Below, in pieces: positions 1 to 10,174 of a DNA stretch of 31,437 nucleotides. The notes under the pieces were generated by a model that saw nothing but the letters and a program-made list of their open reading frames with translations, made no database searches and was not told the origin of the DNA. The stretch spans positions 1 to 31,437 of the forward strand of contig NW_026516899.1 in the NCBI RefSeq assembly GCF_025766255.1, read 5' to 3'. Position 1 is the first letter of the stretch; each line of letters begins with the position of its first letter. Both the position numbers and the translations under genes were made by a program. This DNA comes from Zychaea mexicana. Its lineage: Eukaryota; Mucoromycota; Mucoromycetes; Mucorales; Lichtheimiaceae.

Positions 1-211
1 CTAATAGATGAGCTATGGTACATGAAAGGAGAGATACTTAAGGATGGATTAACTAAAAAACACCTATATACTCGCTGCTGGGCTGGAACTGGCGACCTCT
101 CTATTCAAGATCCATTAGTTAACCAACTCCACAACTGTGCCCATTCTAAAAATGTAAACTTGACTTGAGTGGTAAACCATCCAAAGTCGCTACACCGAAA
201 ATGATTCTAAA
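1..211. other. Window edge, no gene recognised
   Basis: I recognise no coding sequence here. Positions 186-209 (gtcgctacaccgaaaatgat plus tcta) are nearly the reverse complement of 17418-17441, one half of the hairpin at 17424-17466. The sequence immediately precedes the inverted end segment at 212, so this short motif sits at a junction. Confidence 0.4.
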
Positions 212-495
212 GCCCATTGGAAGAAGATGCTTTCCTATATATGCAGTGGTGGTAACCATGACAACCGCCGCTTTACCCCTTTCAACCCTTTTCCCATGCT
301 TCCTTTCTTTCCTTTACTGCTTTTGCTACGCCCTTCCTTTTCCATTACTCCTCCTTTTACTTTTCGCTTCTTCTTGTTTACGCTTCCCTTTTCGTTTTCA
401 CGCTGTCACTCTACTCGACTTATTCTTTCTTTTTTACGTATGCTACATTCTTCCCTTTTCGTTCACTCTTATCATTTTCCTACCCATTCCCTTTT
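212..495 (-). repeat. Inverted copy of the right-end segment
   Basis: Read on the minus strand, this segment matches about 30858-31141: the gcccattggaagaagatgct start, the gtggtaaccatgacaaccgc stretch and the pyrimidine-rich run all recur in the same order. The minus-strand form is the purine-rich GGGAACGAAAAG-type sequence that follows the C2H2 gene at the right end. The two ends of the window therefore carry the same terminal sequence in opposite orientation. Reading frames across it are low-complexity and not believed to be genes. Confidence 0.8.
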
Positions 496-534
496 TGTTC
501 CCATGGTTCCCTTTGCGGACTAGACTATGATTAT

Positions 535-1225
535 AGATTTTAAGCAAATTTATAAATATTCGGAGTTTCAATTTGTGCATAATTAAAATTATTTTTAATA
601 TAAAAATTGAATTTTGTATTTATAAAAAAATAATAATTACAAAAAGGTTAATAAATTTATTTTAATAATTCATTAGAAAAATAAATGGAGGGGAAAACAA
701 ACATTATGTATAATACTCTAGAATATTCATGGATTGTAGAGAAAACTACATAGCCCGTTGATACGATTTTTATACTAATATTTATTAAAATAAATCGTGC
801 ACATATTAATACTTGGTACGTTAGGCTTATCTTTATGTTATCATACATAATTATAATTTGCATTGTGGCAAGCAGAATATCACTGGTACAATTCATTTTC
901 AGTAGTGCTACCAATATAGGCAGAGTATTTCATTTTTTATGTGAAATATAAAAAAATAAAAAAACGACAAAAAAAGGGAATATTAGAATTTTCAACAAAT
1001 TAATCTAATAGACAGTACTGGAGTACCATTATACCCTAAAAAAAAGAAAGGATACATTGTATCCTTTTTTTTCCAATACCATTTTGGTATTTAAATATAT
1101 ACTATTGTATATATTTTTTTATTATAATATATTTTATTTATTTTATTTATATTATTTAAATATTTACACTAATAACTTTTTAATAATTTTTCTTCTGTTA
1201 CTATTATCAAACACATATTCATCTA
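535..1225. other. AT-rich stretch without a recognisable gene
   Basis: This is extremely AT-rich DNA whose composition changes abruptly from the GC-richer pyrimidine tract on its left. The short open frames are products of base composition. It is continuous in composition with the transposase relic that follows and is probably part of the same inserted element. I could not identify terminal repeats. Confidence 0.5.
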
Positions 1226-2487
1226 TCATTTCATCATCACTATCACTAATATTTTTTCTATATTTTCATCATTATCATTAATTTCAAGTTTTAAAAATTC
1301 TTCATATAAATTTACTATTTTATTATAATTTTCATTTACTTCTCTTTCACTTGAAAATATAATATTTTGTTTGCTATTTTTTGATGGAAATTCAAATCCA
1401 TCACTATACCATAACCGATGATAGGGCTCTTCTTTTATATTATATTTTTCTACCATTAAATTTATATTTTTTAATAAACATGCTACACGGAACTGTAATT
1501 TATAATATTTTATGTCTGAAATTTATAATGCAGAATTATTATTTGAAAACCTTTTAAATTTAGATACAAGTACAGAAAATTGGTTCTCTATTTCAGATCT
1601 AAAACTACCAAATTTTTTATTAAAATTTTTTTCATTAATAGTTAATTTTTTATCTTTTTCTTTTCTAATTGGATATTGAAAATTATAATTATTAAACTCA
1701 TAACCAGATGTTAATGCATCTTCAGTGAGAGTATTTATAAATAAATCATAACCACCATCAGTTCCTATATAGTCTAATTCATTTATTTTTTTATACAGTT
1801 TCATATTAAGAAACATTGTTCCATCATTACCCTTTGCACATTTTTGACTTTTAGATGTAAATATTATCATTTGATTCATATCACATAAAATTTGTATTCT
1901 TATTCCTTTTCCTTTTAATTTATAAGAATATAGATTCTTTGAATTTTCATCAGGATGATAATACTTAATTTTCGAATCATGTCCATCTATAAATAAGGTT
2001 ATATTTTTAAATCCAGTAGGATTATTTATTTTTGCAGCTAATATTCTTATTTTTATATTTGAAAATATATTTTCTAAATCATATTTAACTTTTTTATTTA
2101 TTCTTATATAATCTGTTATCTAAAATGCTTTATATAATCTATAAAATGAAGAATATAGTATAAATTTTTCCATATCTGTACCATTTTTACTACATATAAT
2201 ATGATATAATAATAGCAATCCTTTTTCAATTTCTCTATAAGATGCTGGATATTATTTACACCATATAATATAACTAGAAAATAAAAAACAGCAATATATC
2301 CAAGTTTATCTAATAATTCATTTTTTATAATTTGTATAGTATTATTTTTAAAATTTTTAATCTCAGTTCTATGATTATATTTATTTAATATTTCAGGCTA
2401 TGATTTATTTGAAAAATCCCATTTATTAGCAATTAATTTTTCTATTTCATTTTTTAATATATCATTTAATGGGTTATCAATATCCAT
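1226..2487 (-). pseudogene. Decayed DDE transposase (DDE_Tnp_4/Harbinger-like), AT-rich
   Basis: Read on the minus strand from an ATG at 2485-2487, conceptual translation gives a transposase-like protein broken by several stops and frame changes. The start reads MDIDNPLNDILKNEIEKLIA. A middle block includes YPASYREIEKGLLLLYHI. The catalytic-type segments are TLFIDGHDSKI (first D, near 1990), YIGTDGGYD (second D, near 1760) and FGSFRSEIENQF (E, near 1600), followed by a SKFKRF block and a C-terminal extension. This order is that of DDE_Tnp_4-type (PIF/Harbinger-related) transposases. Visible lesions include a TAG after FSNKS, a TAG after LYKAF, and stops in the tail. Codon use is strongly A/T-biased, unlike the helicase gene, and resembles AT-rich glomeromycete-type elements. 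The family call is fairly secure; superfamily assignment beyond DDE is less so. Confidence 0.75.
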
Positions 2488-2739
2488 TTTTTATTTATAT
2501 AATAAAAAGTATTTTTATACTTATTTAAATGTTAAATATATTATTAATTATTAAAAACTTTTATAAATTTTTATATATTATTGAAGCTAATAATATATGA
2601 ACTAGTGTCCTTTTCATCACTCTTCCAAAGAGTTTGTCATTGTCATTCTGCTTTCCCCTGCTTAAATATGTCCGACATAGATTTATACTGATCCCACTAC
2701 TTAAAGGGGCCAAAGATTCAACCTCAAAATCTACCTAGT
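2488..2739. other. Intergenic, AT-rich to mixed transition
   Basis: No gene is seen. Composition shifts from the AT-rich island back to mixed sequence around 2600-2650, which probably marks one edge of the island. Confidence 0.4.
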
Positions 2740-3575
2740 CTACATAAGAGTATACTATATATTCAATAGTAAATTTGTCATATCACTATCATGTATTAAG
2801 TAAGTAAAGTTTTTCATCATAGTAAATCGTGTTCCTGAGCCGTTTCTGATGTCAAATATCTAAAAATATTGTGGAGTCACCTAAGGTCTACCTAGGTGGA
2901 CTCAAAATACTTATTCTGCCCCAAATTTAACTTTGAAAGTCAGTTGCGAGAGAGTATAAAGACAGTTGAAAAAAACCGTTAAAGTGTACTTGTCATCTTG
3001 TTTCATAAGAGAATTGTATATTTCAACTATATGAAAGGTAAGTAAAGAGAGAATGGGAGGGGCAAGATCTTACTACTACAATAAGAAAAACAAAAATGGA
3101 GGTGAAAAAGGAAGTTGTAAAGAAGTAATAATAACAAACCAAGTTTATTTCTTATATGAAAAGTGGTTTGTTTTTTACCTCCATTTTTGTTTCTCCTCTT
3201 GTAGTAGTAAGATCTTGCCCCTCCCATTCTCTCTTTACTTACCTTTCATATAGTTGAAATATACAATTCTCTTATGAAACAAGATGACAAGTACACTTTA
3301 ACGGTTTTTTTCAACTGTCTTTACACTCTCTCGCAACTGACTTTCAAAGTTAAATTTGGGGCAGAATAAGTACTTTGTAGGTGGACTAGGTAGACTCGGT
3401 AGAGTATACCTTCTGCTCAACAGTAAATAGCTTATATCTTCGCAATGTACTAATTAGGTAAAGCTTTTCATCATAATAAATTGTGTTCCTGGGCCTTTTT
3501 TGATGCCAAATATCTAAAAATATTTTGGAGTCCACCTGGGGTCTACCTAGGTGGACTGGGTGGACTGGACCTACG
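2740..3575 (-). repeat. About 170-bp satellite, two units, interrupted by a foldback element
   Basis: Two diverged copies lie at about 2745-2902 and 3400-3560. Both contain the order tttttcatcat..aaat.gtgttcctg, then gatg.caaatatctaaaaata, then ggtctacctaggtggact. Each is the reverse complement of the satellite units at 16078-16800. The foldback element at 2903-3377 splits the array. Confidence 0.7.
2893..3387. mobile_element. 475-bp foldback MITE with 10-bp target-site duplication
   Basis: The element spans 2903-3377. Its left half (about 2903-3105) and right half (about 3177-3377) are near-perfect inverted repeats, leaving a short unpaired centre. It begins caaaatacttattctgcccc and ends with the complement, gcagaataagtactttg. 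The ten bases taggtggact lie immediately outside both ends (2893-2902 and 3378-3387). A 9-11 bp duplication is characteristic of Mutator-like elements. It encodes nothing: the mirror-image small frames on each strand are palindrome artefacts. A second copy of this core sits inside 10976-11673. Confidence 0.88.
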
Positions 3576-3886
3576 GAGAATGAATCATATTAATAATATT
3601 TGTTATAAATAATAAAATTATATATAATTCTATTCTGTCAAACTAAGCGTCGATCCAGTTGGTCTAGCTCAGAGGAGGGTATGCTCATTACCATTCCGCC
3701 AGTTTATGAAATTTTTATATTCATAAAGATTACAAAAATATTTGGTGATTACAAATTTCATTAAGGATTACAAAATTGAAACAACTATATTTATTTAAAT
3801 ATAAAATTTTTGAACTTATTACATTAAAAAATATTATAATTTATTAATAATCTATAAATCTCTTGTTTTTCTTTAACTATGAGTTA
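3576..3886. other. Spacer with a degenerate tRNA-like motif
   Basis: No gene is recognised. Around 3660-3705 the sequence tagctcagagg matches a tRNA A-box, but no convincing acceptor stem or B-box follows, so it is not called as a tRNA. Confidence 0.3.
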
Positions 3887-3929
3887 TATCTCTACTAAGT
3901 AATTACCGTGGCAACTCTATAGCGATCAA

Positions 3930-5181
3930 CGTCGTTATATCTGAATTGATTGCCGCTCGCCGTTTGACGCCGGGATCGTCGCAATGTAATAGCTATGAAG
4001 TCTTTGTCAATTATCGTTTGCCGTGCAGACACTATTTTTACGAGTTTAATGATCAAGAAATCTTGCATCCCAATATATTTGACAAAAGATGGAAATTGGT
4101 GTCAAGTACAAGTATGTAACTTATAATGTCGCAGCTAAAGTCAATATTTTGGTATGGAATTAACAGCTCATATATCACATAGCAAAAGTATCTAAACAAC
4201 CTGTCATCGAAGAACTTGGAACCGATATCAACGATGTTGAAGAAGATGCGTTGGAGCTAGATTATTAAGAGCTTAAAGATCGAATTGACAACTTATTTAT
4301 CGATGCACAGACGGCTCAACAAAAGCAAGACTTGATATCATGTATACATATGGCTTTAGATCAGTACAAACCAGTACCCATCAAAGATTTAGAGTTACTG
4401 ACCGCTGTCAAAACCAAAGGACGGCCGAAGGGTGCTATTGGGTCGAGGCTACCATCTTACTTTGAGATTATCGAACAAGATGCGAAAGGAAAAGAAAAAT
4501 CAGAAAGAAGAAAAAAAACTGTTACTGAAAAAAACGAATCCAACCCAATGGTCAAAAAAAGAAAACTTACAATGATTGAGAATGGTTCTGAAGAGCTTTG
4601 GCCAAACAAAAAGTGTAGTATACAGGCTCTACATGATCAAAGGTATAGGCATATATTTGCCTAGTAGTGGTTTAATATATATGAACTTACACCGTTTGCT
4701 GTGTAGCTCGACAATACATCCAGATATTCTATTGTCGTACATTACAGACTCGGTCGAGATAAAGCCGGACGGATGGTGTGGGTTCAGAACTTTGTCGTAT
4801 CTCGAATATAAAAGCAATCAAGATAAATACGCCGACATCAAAAAAAGAATGCATGAGTACGTGGTGGCTAAGGGAAAAAGCATTTGTTTGTCTTACATCT
4901 GTGGTGGCAGCCAGACGGAATATGAAAAACTGGTCAAAAGGATGTCTTATGGTGTCGCCTTTGGTGATATTGAGGCCGACTGTCCCAAGGAGTACTGGTT
5001 TGACGGAAGCGTGGATATTCAGTTGGTAGCCAATGCTTTGGAGCGGCTGATTGCTTGCTATACATCTGGTCTATGGGCGAAATATCATCCGCCGTTGCTG
5101 ACATTGCCATACTCTGTACTTTCAGGCAAACGATATAGTCTCCTGCCGTTCGTTATGCATTTCATGAATGGGAACCATTAG
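3930..5181 (+). pseudogene. Mutator-like (MULE) transposase C-terminal fragment with SWIM finger and OTU domain
   Basis: Conceptual translation shows three parts. First, a SWIM-type zinc-finger remnant (near 3985-4090) with QCNSYE, then LPCRH, then IFDKRW. Second, a linker with KGRPKGAIGSRLPSYFE (near 4416-4470), typical of MULE/FAR1-like proteins. Third, after a frame change near 4600-4640, an OTU cysteine-protease-like domain with DGWCGFR (D and C of the OTU motif, near 4768) and a late His in MHFMNGNH (near 5155). The N-terminal DDE nuclease part is absent, and stops interrupt the region (for example near 4268), so this is a truncated relic. Many fungal MULE transposases end in an OTU domain. 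It lies just inside the outer end of the inverted structure, as expected for a transposase relic retained next to a terminus. Confidence 0.75.
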
Positions 5182-5316
5182 GAGCCGGTCTTGCTGCGAT
5201 CATCTGTTAAAATGCGATGGCCCCCGATATCACAGCGACATAAGCAGCAATAGAACGAGATCAACCTAGGTCACGATCACAAAACGTTTTGGAGGTACCT
5301 GCATATCAAAAAAACA
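5182..5316 (+). other. Spacer between MULE fragment and RTC4-like pseudogene
   Basis: The short stretch may be the decayed C-terminal tail of the OTU protein, since frames with stops read on past 5181. No separate feature is supported. The right arm contains the same sequence at about 15250-15380. Confidence 0.35.
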
Positions 5317-6288
5317 ATGGATCAAGATTCAACAGCAATCAGCATAGAAAAAAGAAGACAAGCGTCGCCCATTCTGATTTTAGATGAATCTGATTGCGAT
5401 ATTGATATGTGGGGCGATTATCATGGTACCTATAACTTGCCGCTCCGTATCTTTGTATTCTAGTAACTCTGAACACATCTGTTATACTATCTAGATCATG
5501 GTACAATAGCATGTCCCCATTGTCAAACACACCTGCTATTACCGTTACCTCCTGCTATATAGAAGCAGTACGATGAATATATACAAAAAGAAGAGAAGCA
5601 TAAGAAACAAGACGAACGCCGCATTAAAGAACTTTCAACGTCTCGTCGCCGCTGCTTCGATGAAGCACAGATTAAACCCAGACCAGTTCGCTTTACTGAG
5701 CAATACAACTTCTGCAGCATTCATAGGAAAGAAATGTTAATCAGACCAGAAGGAATCGCCTAAGGTTACCCAGCTTATATCGATTTTGCGACCTTGCCTT
5801 TACGTGTAATGAATTATGTACCAGTTATACAAGATATCATAGTCGGCAAAACCGAAAGCACATTCAAATCGATAGAAACCGAATTCTACAGCCAATATAG
5901 CCGAAGTGTTGCACGATCCATATTCGTACGAATGGCAAGGGCTGAAAAATCTTTAGTAAGTACAAAGCTATCACTCATAAAATAACTTACTAAATCTTTG
6001 TTTAAAACAGCCTGGTTATATGGACCCCGTGGAATGCAAATCATTATGGATTGTTTGACGAAAGAACTATTGAAATCGAACCACCTGACAGCAGCAAATA
6101 CAGCCCCGATGCCACCACTTCAGTTTGTTCAGCAGATTCTTGTTCGGGAGATAGCTGCACGACTTATCCAAGAAGATAAGAATGTTTCTTACGACGACGC
6201 AGTAGATATCATGAAAAAGAGTGCTAAATTCAGCAGTGCCATCAATCCCACCATGGATTCGGATGAAAGTGAAAGCAGTGATGAATGA
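5317..6288 (+). pseudogene. RTC4-like domain protein, left-arm copy, broken
   Basis: Translation from ATG 5317 gives MDQDSTAISIEKRRQ and an acidic stretch, then an apparent intron (about 5449-5493), then ACPHCQTHLLLPLPPA, a basic coiled segment, and YNFCSIHRKEMLIRPEGIA followed by GYPAYIDF. A second intron (about 5956-6009, gtaagt to acag) leads to YGPRGMQIIMDCL, then VREIAARLIQEDKNVSYDDA and an acidic Ser-rich end. The order CP.C, FC..H..E, GYP..ID, YGPRG, E.A.RLI.ED, A..IM..S is that of the RTC4 (restriction of telomere capping 4) domain. Lesions are a TAG after PPAI, a TAA between IA and GYPAY, and a frame slip at the PGY/YGPRG junction just after intron 2, best explained by loss of one base. 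All three are present in the right arm too. The source-protein function cannot be inferred beyond the domain. Confidence 0.7.
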
Positions 6289-7414
6289 TTATAAAAAGCA
6301 ACACGAATCATAACCCCTTATGCAGTTCTGCACTTTTTTTTGTGTCAAATGTCGTTTACCTCATCGTACTCGATGATTTATGCTCTTCTTGTCTCATATT
6401 TAAGCTCTTGTGCCTTGTCTCCGGATTAATTGTTCTTTACAATCATATCAAAACCTATTTTCCTGATCCCTTATTTCTTACTACATGTTTTGTTCTTCAC
6501 CCTCCAAATATTCAACTATTTGGTGTACACATTATTATCATCTTACATTATATATACGTCGAATATTACATTGACCGTCAAAATTTTAACTGAATAGAAT
6601 TATATGACAGCCCTAGCTCTAGCAAGTTTTAGAACACGAAATATAGGATATGTCTTTGCAGCCAATACCACCGTCATAGATATTAAAATGGTGAAAAAGC
6701 TTGGTGCACCGTCTACTCACTTTTCTATAGTCTTAGCTACGTTTTTTTGTGCTTACTTAGAAATCTTCTTGCTTGTGCTTCACTATATTATAGTACTTAT
6801 GTTGGCACAAATAAGTTGTTTGCTAGCCATTTGGATACACGGTATGTTAACATTCCACGTTACACGGTATATATCATCATAGTTCTGTCGTACACAGGGT
6901 CTTTTAAATTGTGCAAGAGACGGTACGTACGACAACTGCCAAAGAAAATTGTCGTACGCAACATTAGTTTTTTGTTGTACACAGAGTCTTTCAAACTGCA
7001 CGAGAGACGGTGCGTACAACAACTGCAGAATACTAAGCTACCAAAAAAATGTCGTGCATGAGGTCAAGTTTTGTCGTGTGCGTAGTAATTCCTAAAGTAT
7101 AATACCATAAATGTATAAGCAATGGGATCATCTATAGACTTACTATATAAAAATATATGCTTTTATACTTATTGGAACGAGGAAAAAAAGCTGCATCTGA
7201 TGGTATATTATTTATATGAAAATAATCAGAATTGGTTGGATAATAGCAAAAACCAGTTTTTCAAAAAACATTTACAATAAAGTTTGGCAAAAGGGGGTTT
7301 TAAACTCGTGCCTTCTACAAAAGGTAGGATATAAGGCTAGTGCGTTAGACTACTTCACCAACGCAAAGATTTTGAAAAATTAAGTATACATATCTGCTTT
7401 TGCTGTAGCCCAGG
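6289..7414. other. Non-coding part of left arm with 70-bp tandem repeat and tRNA-like remnant
   Basis: The open frames here (such as 6604-6882) lack recognisable domains and are mirrored in the right arm only because the DNA is duplicated. Two diverged copies of a roughly 70-bp unit occur at about 6885-6950 and 6970-7035 (gt.gtacacag.gtcttt to gacggt.cgtac.acaactgc). On the minus strand, about 7275-7375 has a tRNA A-box-like string (tggtgaagtgg) and a weak B-box-like string, but stem pairing is poor. It may be a SINE head or a dead tRNA. Confidence 0.4.
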
Positions 7415-8015
7415 AAAACGTTTAGCCGTCGGGAAAACCAATTACCCATCTATTTCCTTTTTAGGAAGTCACATGATCTAAGCCATTTAGCAAGCCCCTG
7501 GGAAAATGTTTAGCCGTCGGGAAAACTAATTAACTGTCTATTTCCTTTTTAGGAAGTCACATGATCTAAGCCACTTAGCAAGCCCCTGGGAAAACGTTTA
7601 GCCATCGGGAAAACCAATTAACTGTCTATTTCCTTTTTAGGAAGTCACGTGATCTAAGCCACTTACTAAGCCCCCAAGGGGTGACTGTAAGAATTTACCC
7701 GGTGGCTCAGTGGCTTACTAAGTGGCTTACTAAGTGGCTTAGATCACGTGACTTCCTAAAAAGGAAATAGATAGTTAATTGGTTTTCCCAACGGCTAAAC
7801 ATTTTCCCAGGGGCTTGCTAAGTAGCTTAGATCACGTGACTTCCCAAAAAGGAAATAGACAGTTAATTGGTTTTCCCGATGGCTAAACGTTTTCCTAGGG
7901 GCTTGCTAAGTGGCTTAGATCACATGACTTCCTAAAAAGGAAATAGACAGTTAATTGGTTTTCCCGATGGCTAATCGTTTTCCCGGACTAAGCAACAGCA
8001 GACATATATGCTTTA
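7415..8015. repeat. Palindromic array of 88-bp units
   Basis: Three units in forward orientation start near 7420, 7508 and 7596. They share gtttagccgtcgggaaaac, ctatttcctttttaggaagt and gatctaagccacttagcaag. Three further units run in the opposite orientation to about 7990, with the centre near 7690. The outer edges (cagcaaaagcagatatgtat and its counterpart near 7990-8014) are also inverted. The block is a roughly 600-bp palindrome built of tandem units, with no coding content. Confidence 0.8.
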
Positions 8016-8511
8016 GGGTACTCTCAAGCAACGTGAGTCAACGTCGACACACCCTAGAAATAGTAATAGCGCGTTGTTCGGGAGTCGAATAAAAGTGATA
8101 CAATGAACACAGGATTTTTTTGTGTAATTTATATCATATCCTTGATAAGGAAATGAAGAGCAAAACTGCCGTGTCGACCCCTTGGTTGACACAGCACTCC
8201 CAAAAAGGATATCGTCTCAGATTTTTGTTACACATCCATGCGACTGAGAAAATATTACTTTGATATTTAATTATCTATCAAGTAATACCTAGGAGGGTCA
8301 AGTATACCATTTTACATAACATTAGATATACCAACTTGTTATTTAGACGGAACTGATTCCATAGTTCTACATATCATGAAATGATAAGAACATTACCGAT
8401 AAGAAAATATCTTCTATATATGCAGCGACTTTGAGTAATACTTCTTGTTTTGTTCCACTCAACTTTTATTCGTACTTTTTATATCCTTCATCCTACCTTC
8501 TGTCTATTATT

Positions 8512-10059
8512 ATGGATTCCCAGCAAGAAATTGTCCACAGAAGAACGATCATCAGCATCCTACTTCTTTTGATTGAAGGCTACATCTTTTTTTTTCTTGC
8601 GAATAATGACGACGATGATATCAACCAACTCTCCATGATCAACACTGTTTTGCCAATGTACCGAACCATTTTTTCTCTTGATCATATCATGTCAGCTGTA
8701 TCATCACCGCTACATTTCCGTGTTATGCAACGCGTCAATCGTGTTAAAAATACGACATACTGGGAAGTTACGCATCCAGCTCTTCCGGATACAGATGGAC
8801 CAGGTGGATTCAAATCGCATTATCGTATGAAACCAGCCACTTTCAATGCCCTCGTAAATATGTTGTCGCAACATCGATTGTATCAATTTACGGCACAAAA
8901 CGCCACACCTGTGTTCATCTAAGTCGGCCTAATAATCTAGAGATTTGCCAATGCTCATGTCAGTTACCGTATGGCCGAAACTTTGCTTGGTACATCACAT
9001 GGATCCTACAGAAATTTTACCAAGCGATTTTTGGAGGCAATGGCCGACTGTCAAGGTGGTATAATCCGATGGCCGACCAGAAATGAAGCTATCAAGGCAA
9101 CCGTTGAAGGGTTTCAATATGGAGAGCTTGGACCAATATTTGAAGTTGGACCTACTCACCTCCCAAATGTACTCGGTGCTTTGGATGGGAAGCTCGTTCG
9201 AATCTTCAAGCCAGGTGACAGTGGCGATCGCTTTGTCGACAGAAAAAACAACTACTCGTTGAACATGGTTGCCATTTATGATTCAGAAAAGCGATTCACC
9301 TACATCCATGCAGGGCAGAGCGGTAAGGCATGACATGTTAATGTAATTATTTTAGTTGCTTTCTTGGCTAATATATACGACTTTTATACCATAGGCCAAA
9401 ATCACGATTCAAGAGCCTTTCAAGCTACTGCTTTTTATGACGAACGTCTTGCTAACCCAGAATCCGTGTGCCCAAATGGAACATTTATACTTGGAGGTAA
9501 AGAACAAATTGTTTAGCATAGACCATCGTTGAAATCACGGTACATATTTCTGACATTCCATTTTTTGTTTGTAAATTCGGCATACCCTTTGCTCCTGTAG
9601 TTGATAACACCATTTCCTGATGCTCAAGCACCCTGCCACAGTGACAACGCGCATTTCAATTATATTCATTCGAGAATGCGTAACGTTATTAAACAGGCAT
9701 TTGGCCAATTGGTGTGCAGATGGCGTTTTCTACGTAACGAGCTGTATTTGCTGGATGTAGAATCAATGACGATGACAATTGTTGCTTGCTGTATTCTGCA
9801 TAATTTATGTATTGATCACGACGATCTTCATGCCGAAAGCACATTTGTACCTAATCCGATAGCTGATGATTTGCTTCTAGAGCCACTCGAAGTTTCTGAC
9901 TCTATCAATGACAGAGGTCGTGGTGCGCGCTGTACCACTACGCAACTGCGAAATGAAGGTATGCGGAAACGTAATGAACTAGTACAGTACTTGTACGAGA
10001 ATCGGCGTAGCGATCGTAAGAGCTTCCGTCAATATAATCGCCATTATAGACGCAGATAG
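8512..10059 (+). pseudogene. HARBI1-like PIF/Harbinger transposase, inactivated
   Basis: Translation begins at ATG 8512 (MDSQQEIVHRRTII). The N-terminal part includes FKSHYRMKPATFNALVNML, then a HARBI1-type block with two stops (near 8920-8940). It continues with RMAETLLGTSHGSYRN and LPNVLGALDGKLVRIFKP (first catalytic D), intron 9323-9394, GQNHDSRAF (second D), a second junction near 9497-9575, AYPLLL-stop-LITPFPDAQ, then HSRMRNVIKQAFGQLVCRWR and CCILHNLC. In this superfamily the third catalytic residue is the Glu in the IE.AFG position; here it is Lys. The DSAYPL motif reads NSAYPL. Stops stand where the family has Gln and Trp. The protein would bind and cut terminal repeats together with its Myb-like partner, but this copy cannot be active. 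Confidence 0.88.
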
Positions 10060-10174
10060 AAAATAAATATGTCTTCATAACTAGTTATCTTTTGAGGCAC
10101 TTGATTATATAAAAAAAACCCGAAGGAAAAAAAACTTTATTGAATTTAAAATAAAAAATCAAACAAAAAAGATT
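10060..10174. terminator. Convergent 3' region between the two Harbinger genes
   Basis: This is a short AT-rich gap between the tail-to-tail genes, with aaataaa-type strings on both strands (for example near 10063 and 10150) that could serve as poly(A) signals. The call is positional. Confidence 0.35.

Larger units (their letters stand above)
3887..7600 (+). repeat. Left arm of giant inverted duplication
   Basis: From about 4508 to 7600 this arm is nearly identical to the reverse complement of 12983-16060. The outermost piece, about 3890-3925 (actaagtaattaccgtggca), is also matched at 16056-16087, so the right arm has lost the equivalent of about 3926-4507 but keeps the same outer end. The arm carries an OTU-type Mutator-like fragment, an RTC4-like pseudogene, a non-coding block and the beginning of the 88-bp array. 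Confidence 0.85.

Noticed and set aside
3027..3253. Two mirror-image 66-codon frames, repeated at 11212-11462
   Set aside because: They are palindrome artefacts of the foldback elements; the same sequence reads on both strands.
3655..3705. tRNA gene suggested by tagctcagagg
   Set aside because: No matching acceptor stem, T-arm or B-box could be found.
6604..7061. Frame beginning MTALALASFRTRN, conserved at 13679-13957
   Set aside because: Its conservation follows from the inverted duplication of the DNA; no domain or splice structure supports a gene.
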